Shown: one piece after another, positions 1 to 9,106 of the stretch
How the letters are laid out: every line of letters starts with the position of its first letter
How positions within the stretch are numbered: the first letter of the stretch is position 1
From: Glaciozyma antarctica PI12
Taxonomy: Eukaryota > Basidiomycota > Microbotryomycetes > Kriegeriales > Camptobasidiaceae
Length of the DNA: 64,000 bases
NCBI GenBank assembly: GCA_002917775.1
Contig: KZ627150.1
Span: 346,284-410,283 of the forward strand
Reading direction: 5' to 3'
Translations under genes and position numbers: made by a program
Notes under the pieces: model-generated
What the model was told of the DNA's origin: nothing
Seen by the model: only the letters and a program-made list of their open reading frames with translations
Database searches by the model: none

Positions 1-381
1 CGCCCTTCACTTCGTCGCGCTACTCCCGCCGCCCCTCGACCCAAGACACCTCCCCCGCCACCTCTCCCACCGAATCACACTTCTCCCTCCCTCCTATCTC
101 TCCTCATCAACCCCGCGAGATCCGACCCCTCCCCTTCCCCCCGCCAGCTTCGAACTCGCGCGTCGACGTACGCCATAGTCGAAACGAAGGACGCCGTCGA
201 TGGGGCGGAGAACAAGTCACCTTCGAGCAGGAGCTCCTCTGCTGCGCGCTGCTTTGCTGGGGAGGAGACTGGCGTCCTTCTTCAGGCGTGGTTGAGCGGG
301 GATTACTACCCCGAGGCGACGAGCGTCGATGAGAATAAGAAGAAGAAGGAGACTTGGATTTCAAAGATACAGATACGGTGA
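1..381 (+). CDS. 3' end of an unknown gene (partial, enters from the left edge)
   Basis: A reading frame is open from base 1 to a TGA at 379-381, about 126 codons. The first half is Pro/Ser/Arg-rich and looks disordered. The last 40 codons are better mixed, with an acidic/aromatic patch (LLQAWLSGDYYPEA) followed by a lysine run (NKKKKETWISKIQIR). I do not recognise the protein. The call rests only on the open frame and the change in composition toward a plausible C-terminus. An intron could lie inside the segment, and competing frames are also open in this GC-rich stretch, so confidence is low. Confidence 0.35.
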   Translation, partial: RPSLRRATPAAPRPKTPPPPPLPPNHTSPSLLSLLINPARSDPSPSPRQLRTRASTYAIVETKDAVDGAENKSPSSRSSSAARCFAGEETGVLLQAWLSGDYYPEATSVDENKKKKETWISKIQIR

Positions 382-1001
382 TTTAGCTCCACCTTCCTCA
401 ATCGTGCAGAGCTGACGATGGGAGCAGGTTCGCGAACCGGAGGCATCGTGCGAAGGGATCGGAGAAGCAGAGAATCGCTTCTGCCGCACTTCGCTTGGGG
501 ATTGTGGCGACTGTTTGAGATCTTATGGGTGAGCATTCCTCGCCGGTTGCTCGTGGAGAACGCTTGCTAAAGCCGTATCGACCAGCAGAGCAGATTTCGC
601 GGTGTGTGCGGTTGTTGTTGCTCGTTGGTTCGCTGGACGGACCCCAGGCTCGTGTAGCTCTGGCTCTCGTTCGTTTTAGATGGAGTTGCGATAGTGTGAA
701 TGCTGTCGACGTGTGTTGGGGTTGCCCGGAATTCAGTGCGATGCGGACCTTGCGAAGGAGAGCAGTTGGTGCGAGTTTTTCGTGCTTCGCTCTCTTCTCT
801 CGCACACGGTTAGCTCGAATAGCTTTGTTCAATCACCGAAAGAGGTGCGCCTTGTTCTAAAGGAGCAGAGCTGCAGCAAGGTGTTTCAAGCGAGAAGGGT
901 TGCCTCGCGACGCAAGGGGTGCGAAAGCACAAGGGGTTTCTCTCTCTGCCTCCTTCTTTCCCGCCCAAATCACTTTCCACTCAAAGACTATCCGCACAGT
1001 A
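382..1001. other. intergenic, no gene seen
   Basis: About 620 bases between the stop of the left-edge gene and the first ATG of the next. Short open frames occur on both strands but none has a recognisable domain or an intron pattern like that of the neighbouring genes. It probably holds the 3' end of the left gene and the promoter and leader of the 1002 gene. Confidence 0.5.
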
Positions 1002-2023
1002 ATGCAGTCCAGCACGCCCGATCCCAAGCCCTCTCCCCCCAAGGCCGAGCGCAAGAGCAGCAGTGGGTTCTCCGCCTCCTCGCCCAAGTTCGGTTTCCAA
1101 CCCTTCCCGCTCGCAGTGTCGTCGTTCTTCCAGAAGACTAAGGATCTCGCGCACGACTTTATGCACAAGGAGAAGAGGAGGAGCGGCGACCAGGCGACTC
1201 AGGGACAGCACGCGGGGAGCACTGCGCACGAGCCGGCGGTTCAGGGGGCTGGGCACGATGGATTTGGGAAGAATCACTACGAGAGTGGGGTGGTGGGGAG
1301 ACAGGAGGGGGCGGAGTCGATGTGAGTGCGAGTGAGGGGGAGCGAGGGAGGAGCGAGCTGATTTGAGACGGTGCGAGCAGGGGAGGGTCCCCGACGATTG
1401 CTGAGATGAGGCCTACTGAGGGAGAGTAAGTTTTTTTTTTTCTTGGATTCCACGAAGGCTGGAGCTGATGCTGGCGGTCCGCAGGGAGATTCCCATCGCC
1501 GCCGGGCACTTGGAGACTCCTGGCGCTGTCGGCGGTACCGAGGCGTTCGTCCTCCGTCCTTCGCCACTCGATTCTCTACTGAACAACCGCTCTTCCAGAC
1601 CTACCACCGCCACTCCGACCGAAATGTCGACCCCCATTACCGGTGCGGAGAGCGGCGAACCAGGCTTCGTTTCGCAAGTCAACAAGGAGCTCGATTCCAA
1701 GTTTGGCGAAGGGAGTGGAGGCCAGCCCGCTTCGACGGCTGGATCTGGCGAGCCCAAGTGCGTTCTTTTTCGCTCGCTCTCCGAAAAATTCACTGACGAC
1801 TTTCGCAGGCGCGTCGGCAGGGAGAACTCGGGACACAAGCACAGCGAGGGAGCTGGCTTGTACCGCGGTGATCCGGCGTGCGTCTCTAGCTATTTCAGGC
1901 TCACTACCGCATGCTGACTTGTCTCGCAGATTTGAGGGAGAGGGCGTCGCTGAGACGGGAGGAGTCAACATCCCTCACGCCGCTCAGGCTTCGGCTCACG
2001 GTGGGACTGGGTTCAGCCCGTGA
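1002..2023 (+). CDS. unknown small protein, five exons, 266 aa
   Basis: Reconstructed exons are 1002-1321, 1381-1425, 1485-1757, 1809-1877 and 1930-2023, separated by introns of 51-59 nt that all start with GT and end in CAG. The four junctions keep one frame throughout and give 266 residues ending in GGTGFSP. The N-terminus is Ser/Pro/Lys-rich (KPSPPKAERKSSSG). It is followed by FGFQPFPLAVSSFFQKTK, the only hydrophobic or amphipathic stretch. The rest is Gly/Glu/Ser-rich and probably disordered (GRENSGHKHSEGAGLYRGDP). No domain is recognised. The ATG at 1002 was preferred over an in-frame ATG at 900 because it begins the compositionally consistent protein. An internal ATG at 1624 could start a 98-residue short form. 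Confidence 0.6.
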
Positions 2024-2274
2024 AGGGATGTCGTGGGAGGGAGTTCGTTGTAGCTTGTTTGTTTTCTTCGGTTGGAATAATCGCGATTCGTTTGGTTGTT
2101 TAATCGTCCTCCGCGAGAGAAAGAATCGGAGAAGAGAAAGGGGGGATTTGAAAGTTTGGGCCCAACCTCGTTCTTTTGAGAAGTTTGACCCTCCTGGCTC
2201 GTCCTGGCTGAGCAAGGTGACGACAACGACAGCTCTTCACCGCACCCGCGCCCTCCAGCTAGGGGACAGCAAGG

Positions 2275-4588
2275 ATGTCCGACTTCCCAGCCGACGAATC
2301 CAACCCGTTCAGCGAAGAAGGCTTTGAATCTCCCTCCGCCTCATTCGTACTCAACGACCCCGCCTCAGTCCCTCTCCCCGACTCGCACTACCCGACGGAG
2401 GAGGAGCAACAGGCGAACGAAGCTAGGCAGGCGCAGGTGGAGGCGGAGAAGGAGCGCGCTGAGAAGCAGAGGAGGGTGTCGGTCGAGTCGGAGAGGCCGC
2501 CGAGAGATGCGATTCAGGTGAGTGGGAGCTTGTTGAGCTGGTCGCGGTGGACGCGCGAGTTGCTGTAGGTAGAGGAGGAGGACTGGCAGTAGGAGTGATT
2601 GGGATAGGCGCTGGAAGGGAGGACGGCACAGGAAGCTGCGTCTGGTGTCGACCTCGCTTCGCAGCTATGCCTGCACTCCTAAGCTGCAGAGAACGGAGCG
2701 ACCCTCGTGTGTATTGGTGGAAGCGCGAAGTGCTTACGGCGCACTCTTCGCCTAGTGAAGAGGGCGTCTTGGCCACCTCTGCGACAGCCTCCTCACGAGG
2801 ATCCAGCTTCGAGGAATGACGCATATGTTCAGCTGAGCGGGGCTCTTCCTCAGCACACTCAGGCGGACGCGAAGGAGATATGGTTGACCGTCCCGGAAGA
2901 CCTGTGCCTTTCAGGCCCTTCGACCTTATTCTGCGAGCGACCTCTCACCGTTCGCGGCACCCCCAACTCAGCAGCCCCCTCTCGCAACACGCACTTACTA
3001 CCTCTCTCCCTTTACCAGATTGTTGACGCACTCAAGACCAGCGAAGGTGCCAGCGCAAGCTACATCGTCTACTGCATCCGATTCGAGGTCCGCCCCTCCT
3101 TCGCAACCTCCTGCTCTCCACTAAGCTCGCTCCTACAGAACCAAGAAGCGCGCCGACGGTACTCGGACTTCTACTCCCTCCGCCAAGCCCTCTGTTCCCT
3201 CCACCCCTGCTACATCGTCCCCCCTCTCCCGCCTAAGAACTAAGAACTCCTCCTACGCCATCGCGGGCGGCAACCCCTCGAAAGCGAAAGAGGACGCCGC
3301 GCTCGTCAGTCGTCGTCGTCGGATGCTGAGCGTCTTCCTCAACCGCGTACTAGGGCACAAAGTTCTCGGCGTCGATCGGACGTTCAGGCGATTCCTCGAG
3401 CCCGGAGTCCCCTGGTCCGAGGTCCTCCACTCCCCGCCCGTCACGCTCGTACCGAAGAACCCTCTTCGCGCACCAGCGTCAGACCCTACCTCCTCAGCCC
3501 TCGGCGCCCTATTCGCCTCTCTCCCCCTTCCAGCATCGTCAGCACCGCTACAGAACCCCGATCAGAGGTTCCTTGACAGCGAGGCGTTTACGCAAAAGTT
3601 CTCTAGTCACCTCAGTGGGTCGTTGGAGAAGGTGAATTTGATGAAGATGAAGAGGTGGACGGAGACGGCGGGGGATTGGGGGGAGATGGGAGGAGGGATG
3701 AATGGGTTTGCGTTGAGGATGGGAGAGGAGGGGAATGGGGGATTGGAGGAGGCGACGGAGAAAGTGGGGATGGCGGTTGATGGAGGGTACACGAGTACGA
3801 ACGCGATGGTGAGTTTCGCTATCGCTTAGGCCGAGCGTCGCTAACGAGATTCGCAGCTTCAAGCTTGGGAACGCACTTTCACCGAACCTCTCGCCGAGTA
3901 CACCCAGTTCAGCGCCATCATCAAGTCCCTCCTCAAGTACCGCCATATGAAGCACCTCCAATACGAGATGACGCGCGAGCTGCTCGAATCCAAGCGCGGC
4001 GCCCTCGAAGAGCTCGAGCGGAGCGAACTCGAGGCTCAGCGGCTCGAGAAGGCGCTTGAGCGCGTGAGGATTGTTGGAGAGGATGGAGGGACGGAGAGGG
4101 CTATCGTGGAGCCTGTGGTGCCGAGTGCGCCGGTTGTGAGGAGGAGTGGGGGAGGGCTGTTGGGAGCGTTGAGTCATACGTTCCATGGGATCGTGGACGT
4201 TGATCCCGAGTCGACGAGGAGGAACTCGATTGGCAAGACGAGGGAGTCGATTAATGAGGTGCGTCTTGCCTTTGCTTCGTCGCTGTCGCTGGGTGCAGCT
4301 GACGAGGGGTTGAACAGCTCGACGAGGCGCTCAAGGCTCTCACTGCCGACCTCAAGTTTGCTTCGCAGACGATTCAGGCCGACCTCGATCGGTTCCAACG
4401 GCAGAAGGTCTCGGATATCAAGGACGATGTGCCTTGATTTCGCAAAGTTCCATCGCGAGTGGGCTGCAAAGGTGCGTTCCCTTATCGTTGTTTCGGGAGA
4501 GAAACGGAGCTGATGAAGTTTGCGTGGGAAGAATCTGGCGCTGTGGGAGGAGGCGAAGGCGGCTATCGAGGCGATTGAGACGGACTAG
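2275..4588 (+). CDS. PX-BAR sorting nexin, Snx41/Atg20-like, frame interrupted
   Basis: Sorting nexins of this family bind PtdIns3P on endosomes through a PX domain and dimerise through a BAR domain; Snx41 and Atg20 work in endosomal recycling and selective autophagy. The N-terminus (MSDFPADESNPFSEEGFESP) is acidic. The PX part runs from IVDALKTSEGASASYIV through EARRRYSDFYSLRQAL to IVPPLPPKN. The BAR part includes YTQFSAIIKSLLKYRHMKH and ends KNLALWEEAKAAIEAIETD. Introns are seen at 2518-3019 (unusually long), near 3087-3139, near 3810-3856, near 4258-4317 and near 4472-4530. Two breaks interrupt the frame. A 7-base tandem duplication (taagaac, 3234-3240 and 3241-3247) creates a TAA straight after PPKN. 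A one-base excess near 4424-4427 leads to a TGA at 4435. On both sides the protein is family-like, so this is a sequence error or a recent lesion. Confidence 0.8.
3234..3247 (+). repeat. 7-bp tandem duplication inside the sorting nexin gene
   Basis: The heptamer taagaac occurs twice head to tail. With one copy the frame reads PPKNSSYAIAGGNPSK, which fits the family after the PX proline motif. With two copies the frame meets TAA immediately. Confidence 0.85.
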
Positions 4589-4944
4589 GGCGCGTTCAGG
4601 GTTGGATTGGGGTGTAGAGGAGGAAGACTGAGTACCTTGTAATCCGCTCGACAGAGCTCTCGTTATGCACTCTCAGACCTCAGCCGCTGCGAGCAGTTGC
4701 ACCCCTTCGACGACGTCGCATATTAACAACAAGATCCATTCCTCGAGCATCCCTCCTCTGGCCTAAGCTCATCCTCCTGCCAACCTCCCCTCCTCCATCC
4801 CTCGTATCCGTCCGCTCGTATCCACCTCCCCCGTCCCAGTCGTCCGTAGCTCCCTCCACACTGCTCGCAACCGAATATTGAGGATCGGTTGCGCCATAGG
4901 ATCGGGGAGGGACGACGCAGCGGGTTTGGGATCTGTGTACGCGA
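4589..4944. other. convergent intergenic region with 9-bp inverted repeat
   Basis: This 356-base stretch lies between two converging stop codons. It contains a perfect inverted repeat of 9 bp (4866-4874 CGCAACCGA, 4885-4893 TCGGTTGCG) around a 10-base loop. In this position it could form a hairpin in either 3' UTR. No coding frame is supported. Confidence 0.6.
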
Positions 4945-5713
4945 TTAGTCGGGGGTACTCGAGCGAAGTGGATGGGACGGACCGTCGGCGTCGGAGTCTT
5001 CGTCTTCCCAGGGCTCGTCTTCGCCTAGTAAGGCGCTGTACCCGACTCCATCGGGAGAGTGGGAGGTGCTCTCGCCGTACGCGATGATGACGAGGAGGAA
5101 CTGGAGGACCACTATTACGCCGTCCAGCAGCAAGAGATGCGTCTTACTAGGCGTGTGCTCTGTTCTCGATCAGCTCACCTCCCTCCAGAGAACAAGAGAG
5201 AGACTCACCCTGTCCTACAAAGTCCAGCATCAACCCCCTCCCCGCCCAGCCCTTCCCCTTGGTCCCCCTGCTCCCATCTATCGCATGCACGAATACGTTC
5301 CCAGCGTTGAGCAACGCCCACGCAGAGAGGAAGAACCGCAGTGTCCTGCCGGGGTGGACGTGGCGTGGGGAGGCGAACTGGACTTGGGAGGCTAGGCGGA
5401 GGATGAGGGTGAGGACTGCGAGCGGAGGTTAGGGCTGTGCGTGAGAGGAGAGGGAGGACGTACGGTGAGAGGGGGAGAGGAGGTAGGAGAGGACGAAGAG
5501 AGCGTAGAGAGTATGGTCGAGGGCGTGAAGGAGCTCGAGCCGGTGGAAGGGAGGGGGCGAGGGAGACAGGATGGATGGAGGAGGACCGGCGTCGGTCGCG
5601 GAGCTGGAGGAGAGGCTCTGGAGCGAACGGCGGGTGCTTCTGGATGAGGCCTTGGAGGGGAAGGAGACGGTTGGAGGGCAAGCGAATCGGCGAAGGCGCG
5701 AAGGCGTTCGTCC
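4945..5713 (-). CDS. DUF1746-family membrane protein, start not found
   Basis: Three exons on the minus strand are supported: 5464-5713 (5' limit unresolved), 5209-5415 and 4945-5159, joined by introns of 48 and 49 nt. The product has a hydrophobic segment (LDHTLYALFVLSYLLSP), then VLTLILRLASQVQF, the motif GRGLMLDFVGQ, and a final hydrophobic helix (LLLLDGVIVVLQFLLVIIA) followed by an acidic tail with the repeated pattern DED. The order of helices, the DFVGQ motif and the length fit the fungal DUF1746 family, which is not well understood. In the coding frame there is a TGA at 5714-5716 and no ATG before the first helix, so either an upstream exon overlaps the divergent Scm3 gene or the start is damaged. 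Confidence 0.6.
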
Positions 5714-5761
5714 TCAACTCTCCTTCCCTCCACCACTCAACCGAGTACAACCAACCACGAG

Positions 5762-7746
5762 ATGAGCACGGCCTTCAACCCAGCCAAGCTTCTTCCACTC
5801 CCCTTCCAGCTGCAGGAAGCCGCGCCAACTGCATCCACCTCGCGTCTCTCTCCTTCCCCGCCAAAAAAAGCGACGCGTCGAGGAACTACGCGGACGAAAG
5901 GCGGCGTCCCCTTGGGCTACAAAGACTGCTAGGTGAGTGTGCGCTGCTCAATCACGGTGGGGAGCGGGGGGAGGGGAGGTGCATCACAGGCACCTTCTGG
6001 CGCGGGGTGGCAGCTGCTCCCTCGCGCGCTCCCTTCACCTCAGGTTTCTACCTAGAACGAGCCAAGCTAATACGCGCTATCCCCAGTCCACGCTCTCGCT
6101 CCCTCTCCGTCTCCCCTGCCAAAACTCCAGTCGACCCAGACGCCATCCACCTCGCTTCGCGTCAAGAATCCGCCTTAGACCTCCGCCATGCCTGGGACTC
6201 TATCTTCCAGCGACACGGTTCCCTCGCACCTACTTCAGCGCATAGCAGCGGGACGCGCGCGCTGCCGGTGGACGAGGACGACATTATCGACTTGGGGACA
6301 ATGGAGGTCGTGGTCGACCGAGGAGTGCTGAGGAACTCGCGTCCAGGGAGCTATGCGATTGGAAGGTTCTCTCTACCTGGGACGAGGGCACGAAGAGGTT
6401 ATGAGGAGGACGAGGGGGATCGGGCGCCGTGGGAGGATGGCGAGGAGAGCGAGGAGGACGTGATGGGCTGCTGGGGGGACAGGGAGGGACAGCCGAGCGT
6501 GCAGTTTCGGGAGGATAGGCGAAGGCAGAGGGAGGAGGAGCGGGATTTGAAGGAGTTCTTGGAGGAGAACAGGAGGGTCGAGGGAGGGCCGGCGGAGGAG
6601 AGTGGGAGCGAGAGCGAGGAGGTCGGGAGGAGGGGGAACGAGCTGCTGCAGGTGAAAGAGAGGGACGACGAGCACGATTCGAGCGACGACGAGATGGCTA
6701 TCGGACCCTCGCCACCGAAGCGGATCGCGGTCGCAGCGCCGGTCTCACCTCCCTGCTCTCGCTCTCCTCCCGCCCGAGGCACCAACCCCCCCTCGCCCAC
6801 TAAAGTCCTCCGCACAGCCGTCTCCTCCTTCGAAATCTCCACCTCTCCGCCCAAATCGTCCTCGTCTCCACTCAAACGACGCACCTCTCCTCACTCCCGC
6901 CGACCTGTCCCACCCCAGCGCGAACTTCACAGAACCACCTCTTTCTCCCTCGTCATTCCCACCCGTCGCAGCACCCGCGCCTCCTCCGCCTTCCCCCTCA
7001 CCTCCCCCACGAAAAAACCACCTTCGCCACTCGCCCTCCCTCCTCGGCGTCAGTTCGTAAGGGCGGATAACCTCGATGCGGACCCTGCGGACCTGATGGG
7101 GCCCGAGGAGATGTCCTTTGAGATGCTGGAGCAGCTGCTCGACGGCTCAGATACGGAGGACCGGCTCGCCGTCGGGGGAAAGCGAAAAAATGGAGAGACG
7201 GGGTTGAGCACGCCGCCGGTTTCGAAGAGGGGTGTGGCGGCGGGGAGCGCTGGGAAGGGGCGGGAAGTGGAGGAGGAGGAAAGCGAGGACGAGCTCGATA
7301 GTCTTTCGCCAGCGAGGAGGGATACCTCCCCTGCGAAGTCGTCCCGCTCCTCGCCCCCGAAACCTCTCTCCTCACCTTCGAAACCTCTCTCCTCAGCCCC
7401 GAAACGCTTCTCCTCGCCTTCGAAACGCGCTTCGTCTCCCACCAAACCCCAAACCCGCGCCTCCTCGCCTCTCAAACTCTCCTCCCCTTCCAAACCCACC
7501 CTCTCCTCCCCTCTCAGCCGTACCACCTCCTTCCCGCGTATCTCTCCAGAGCTGGGTATGCCGATGACGCCACCTCCTTCGAGGGGGTATTCGAAGGGAC
7601 CTCGATCGTTGGGGAGTGGGAGGAAGGGAGAAGGGAGAGAGGGGTTGAGGAGCGGGGAGAGTGAGGGGATGCTGTGTGGGGTGCATGGGGGAGTAGGGAG
7701 GGTGGAGAGTGGGGAGGAGAGCGAGGACGAGTTGATGTTGCGATAG
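5762..7746 (+). CDS. scm3: Scm3/HJURP-like centromere histone chaperone
   Basis: Scm3 proteins escort the centromeric H3 variant (CENP-A/Cse4) to kinetochores. The diagnostic region is in the second exon: LRHAWDSIFQRHG, a spacer, then DEDDIIDLGTMEVVVDRGVL, which matches the family pattern of a W-x-SIF helix followed by an acidic D-IDL-x-T-x-E-VVD segment. Downstream are an acidic coiled region, Pro/Ser-rich stretches and an array of SP-x-K motifs (about 7320-7515), often found in DNA- or CDK-linked proteins. Exon 1 is 5762-about 5931 (MSTAFNPAKLLPLPFQLQE); exon 2 starts at 6087. At the junction the donor is preceded by TAG (5930-5932). The reading frames on the two sides fit only if the exon ends one base before the visible GTGAGT, so there is an extra base or an odd splice. 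The protein ends with ESEDELMLR. Confidence 0.7.
7320..7520 (+). repeat. degenerate SSP-x-K coding repeat in the Scm3-like gene
   Basis: About nine imperfect copies of a 21-30 base unit encode Ser-Ser-Pro-x-Lys/Arg-x-x-Ser (for example SSPSKPLSSAPKRFSS). The unit is visible at DNA level as repeated cctctctcctc...tcgaaa blocks. Similar S/T-P-x-K arrays bind the minor groove of AT-rich DNA in some histones and are CDK sites; the role here is inference. Confidence 0.6.
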
Positions 7747-7799
7747 TGGAATGGAGTCGGTCCGCAGAGGAGCGCGTTGGTCCTTCTGCCTGCTTTGCT

Positions 7800-8797
7800 C
7801 TCAAGTTACAGCTTTGAACGACAATTATTACCGATGCGAAAGCGGAAGATACCACTCGATCCATCGCAGCCAACAACTCTGCCGCCACCGCAGCGAAATG
7901 TGGCATCTCCCCCTTCGCAACTCGCTCCACCACATCCTGGTACGCCGATCCGCCCTTCACCGCCTTCCAGTTTTTCTCCGCATACGCAATCTCCATCCTC
8001 CTCACTTCCTCGTAGCACTTCGATACGTCGCCAAAGACCTCGTACGCCACGAAATACGGGCGAAGGGCCATTTTGAGTGCTTTGAGCGCGAGGGCGGAAA
8101 GGGTGTCGAGTTCGAGGAGGTGGGCGAGGCGGTATACGGATTTAGGTGAGGAAGGAAGTGGGAGGAAGGTAGATTTAAGGCGAGCGGTGGAGAGGAGGGA
8201 GCGCTGTTTGGCGCGAGGGGAGAAGATGGGGGCGGAGGAGGTGTGCGAAGTCGTAAGACCTGCGAAGGTGATCTTGCCCGTGTAGAGCCAGTGGATCACG
8301 GCGGCTTAGGTCGTGAAGGCAGATCTTGTGACGACGATTTGGTGGAAGGGGAAGTCGCAGGATGGGAGTTCGACCTTGCCTCCGTCGAGAGGTTTCGAGG
8401 ACAGCAAGTCCCCCTCGTCGACCGAATCGTCGAACGTCGCCTCTTGTTCCTCCAACGAGAGCGCTCCGTCGGCAGCTTCTGCAGCTGAGACGACGCCTTG
8501 GTGCTCTCGGCGAATTCGGAACTCAGGAGCGTCGCAAAGTAGGAAGACGCTTCGCGGAGGGTCGTCGAGTTGGGTCAGAGCTCCAGATCTTGCCTCCCAG
8601 CTCGCGGAAAGAGGAATCGTACGTCGTTGGGGTGCTTCGAGTGCATCAGTCGAGCTGTTGACGTTGGATTCAGTCCTCTTCGCTGTCCGAGCCAAGGAGA
8701 GGAGCCAACCTGCGAGGCGAGACAACCGGTCCTCGTTCGGCGCCGCTGCGGCTTGCGGTCCCAGGTTGAAAGCTTCTTGTTGATCCGTAGCTTTCAC
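7800..8797 (-). pseudogene. decayed BTB/POZ-domain gene
   Basis: Clear BTB-fold coding is found on the minus strand but spread over two frames. One frame gives HSKHPNDVRFLFPRAG and LREASSYFATLLSSEFAES, the conserved first half of the fold. After a frame change between about 8430 and 8490 the other gives ATFDDSVDE, FPFHQIVVTRSAFTT, VIHWLYTGKITFAG and SVYRLAHLLELDTLSALAL, the second half and the following helical region. A TGA (8575-8577) sits where the family usually has Trp and a TAA (8306-8308) where it has Tyr. With two stops and a shift this is best called a pseudogene. Basidiomycete yeasts of this group carry many BTB paralogues, so loss of one is plausible. The 3' limit is uncertain: the last frame stays open into the antisense of the Scm3-like gene. 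Confidence 0.7.
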
Positions 8798-9106
8798 TGT
8801 GATCGAGGTGAGGAAGGGACTGGGGACAGGCAGCTGCGACGAACCACTGGCAGGGGAAGGAACTTGAGCAGATCCAGCGATTGGTACAGATTAAAAGGGG
8901 ATGCGGCTCGGGCCAGAGCTGCCAAAGGAGAACAGAGAGTTTGTGGCCATGCCGGGGAGAGCAGGGCCAGGAGGAGGAGAGGAAGGAGGAAGGGAGAGTC
9001 CGCGAAGCTGGCGGGACCCAGAATCGCGTCGGCCGAAATTAATTCATTTCTTTCTCGTGCGCTCCCAACTTGGAGACCTTCTACTCTCCACTCCCTTCCT
9101 GAAGCG
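8798..9106. other. intergenic, promoter side of the kinesin gene
   Basis: 309 bases between the BTB relic and the kinesin ATG. It includes a short C/T-rich segment (9050-9105) just before the ATG, which would suit a leader. No gene, TATA box or repeat was seen. Confidence 0.4.

Noticed and set aside
1624-2023. A separate 98-aa gene starting at 1624
   Set aside because: Upstream exons at 1002-1321, 1381-1425 and 1485-1623 join it in phase with good splice sites, so one longer gene is more likely; the short form stays an alternative start.
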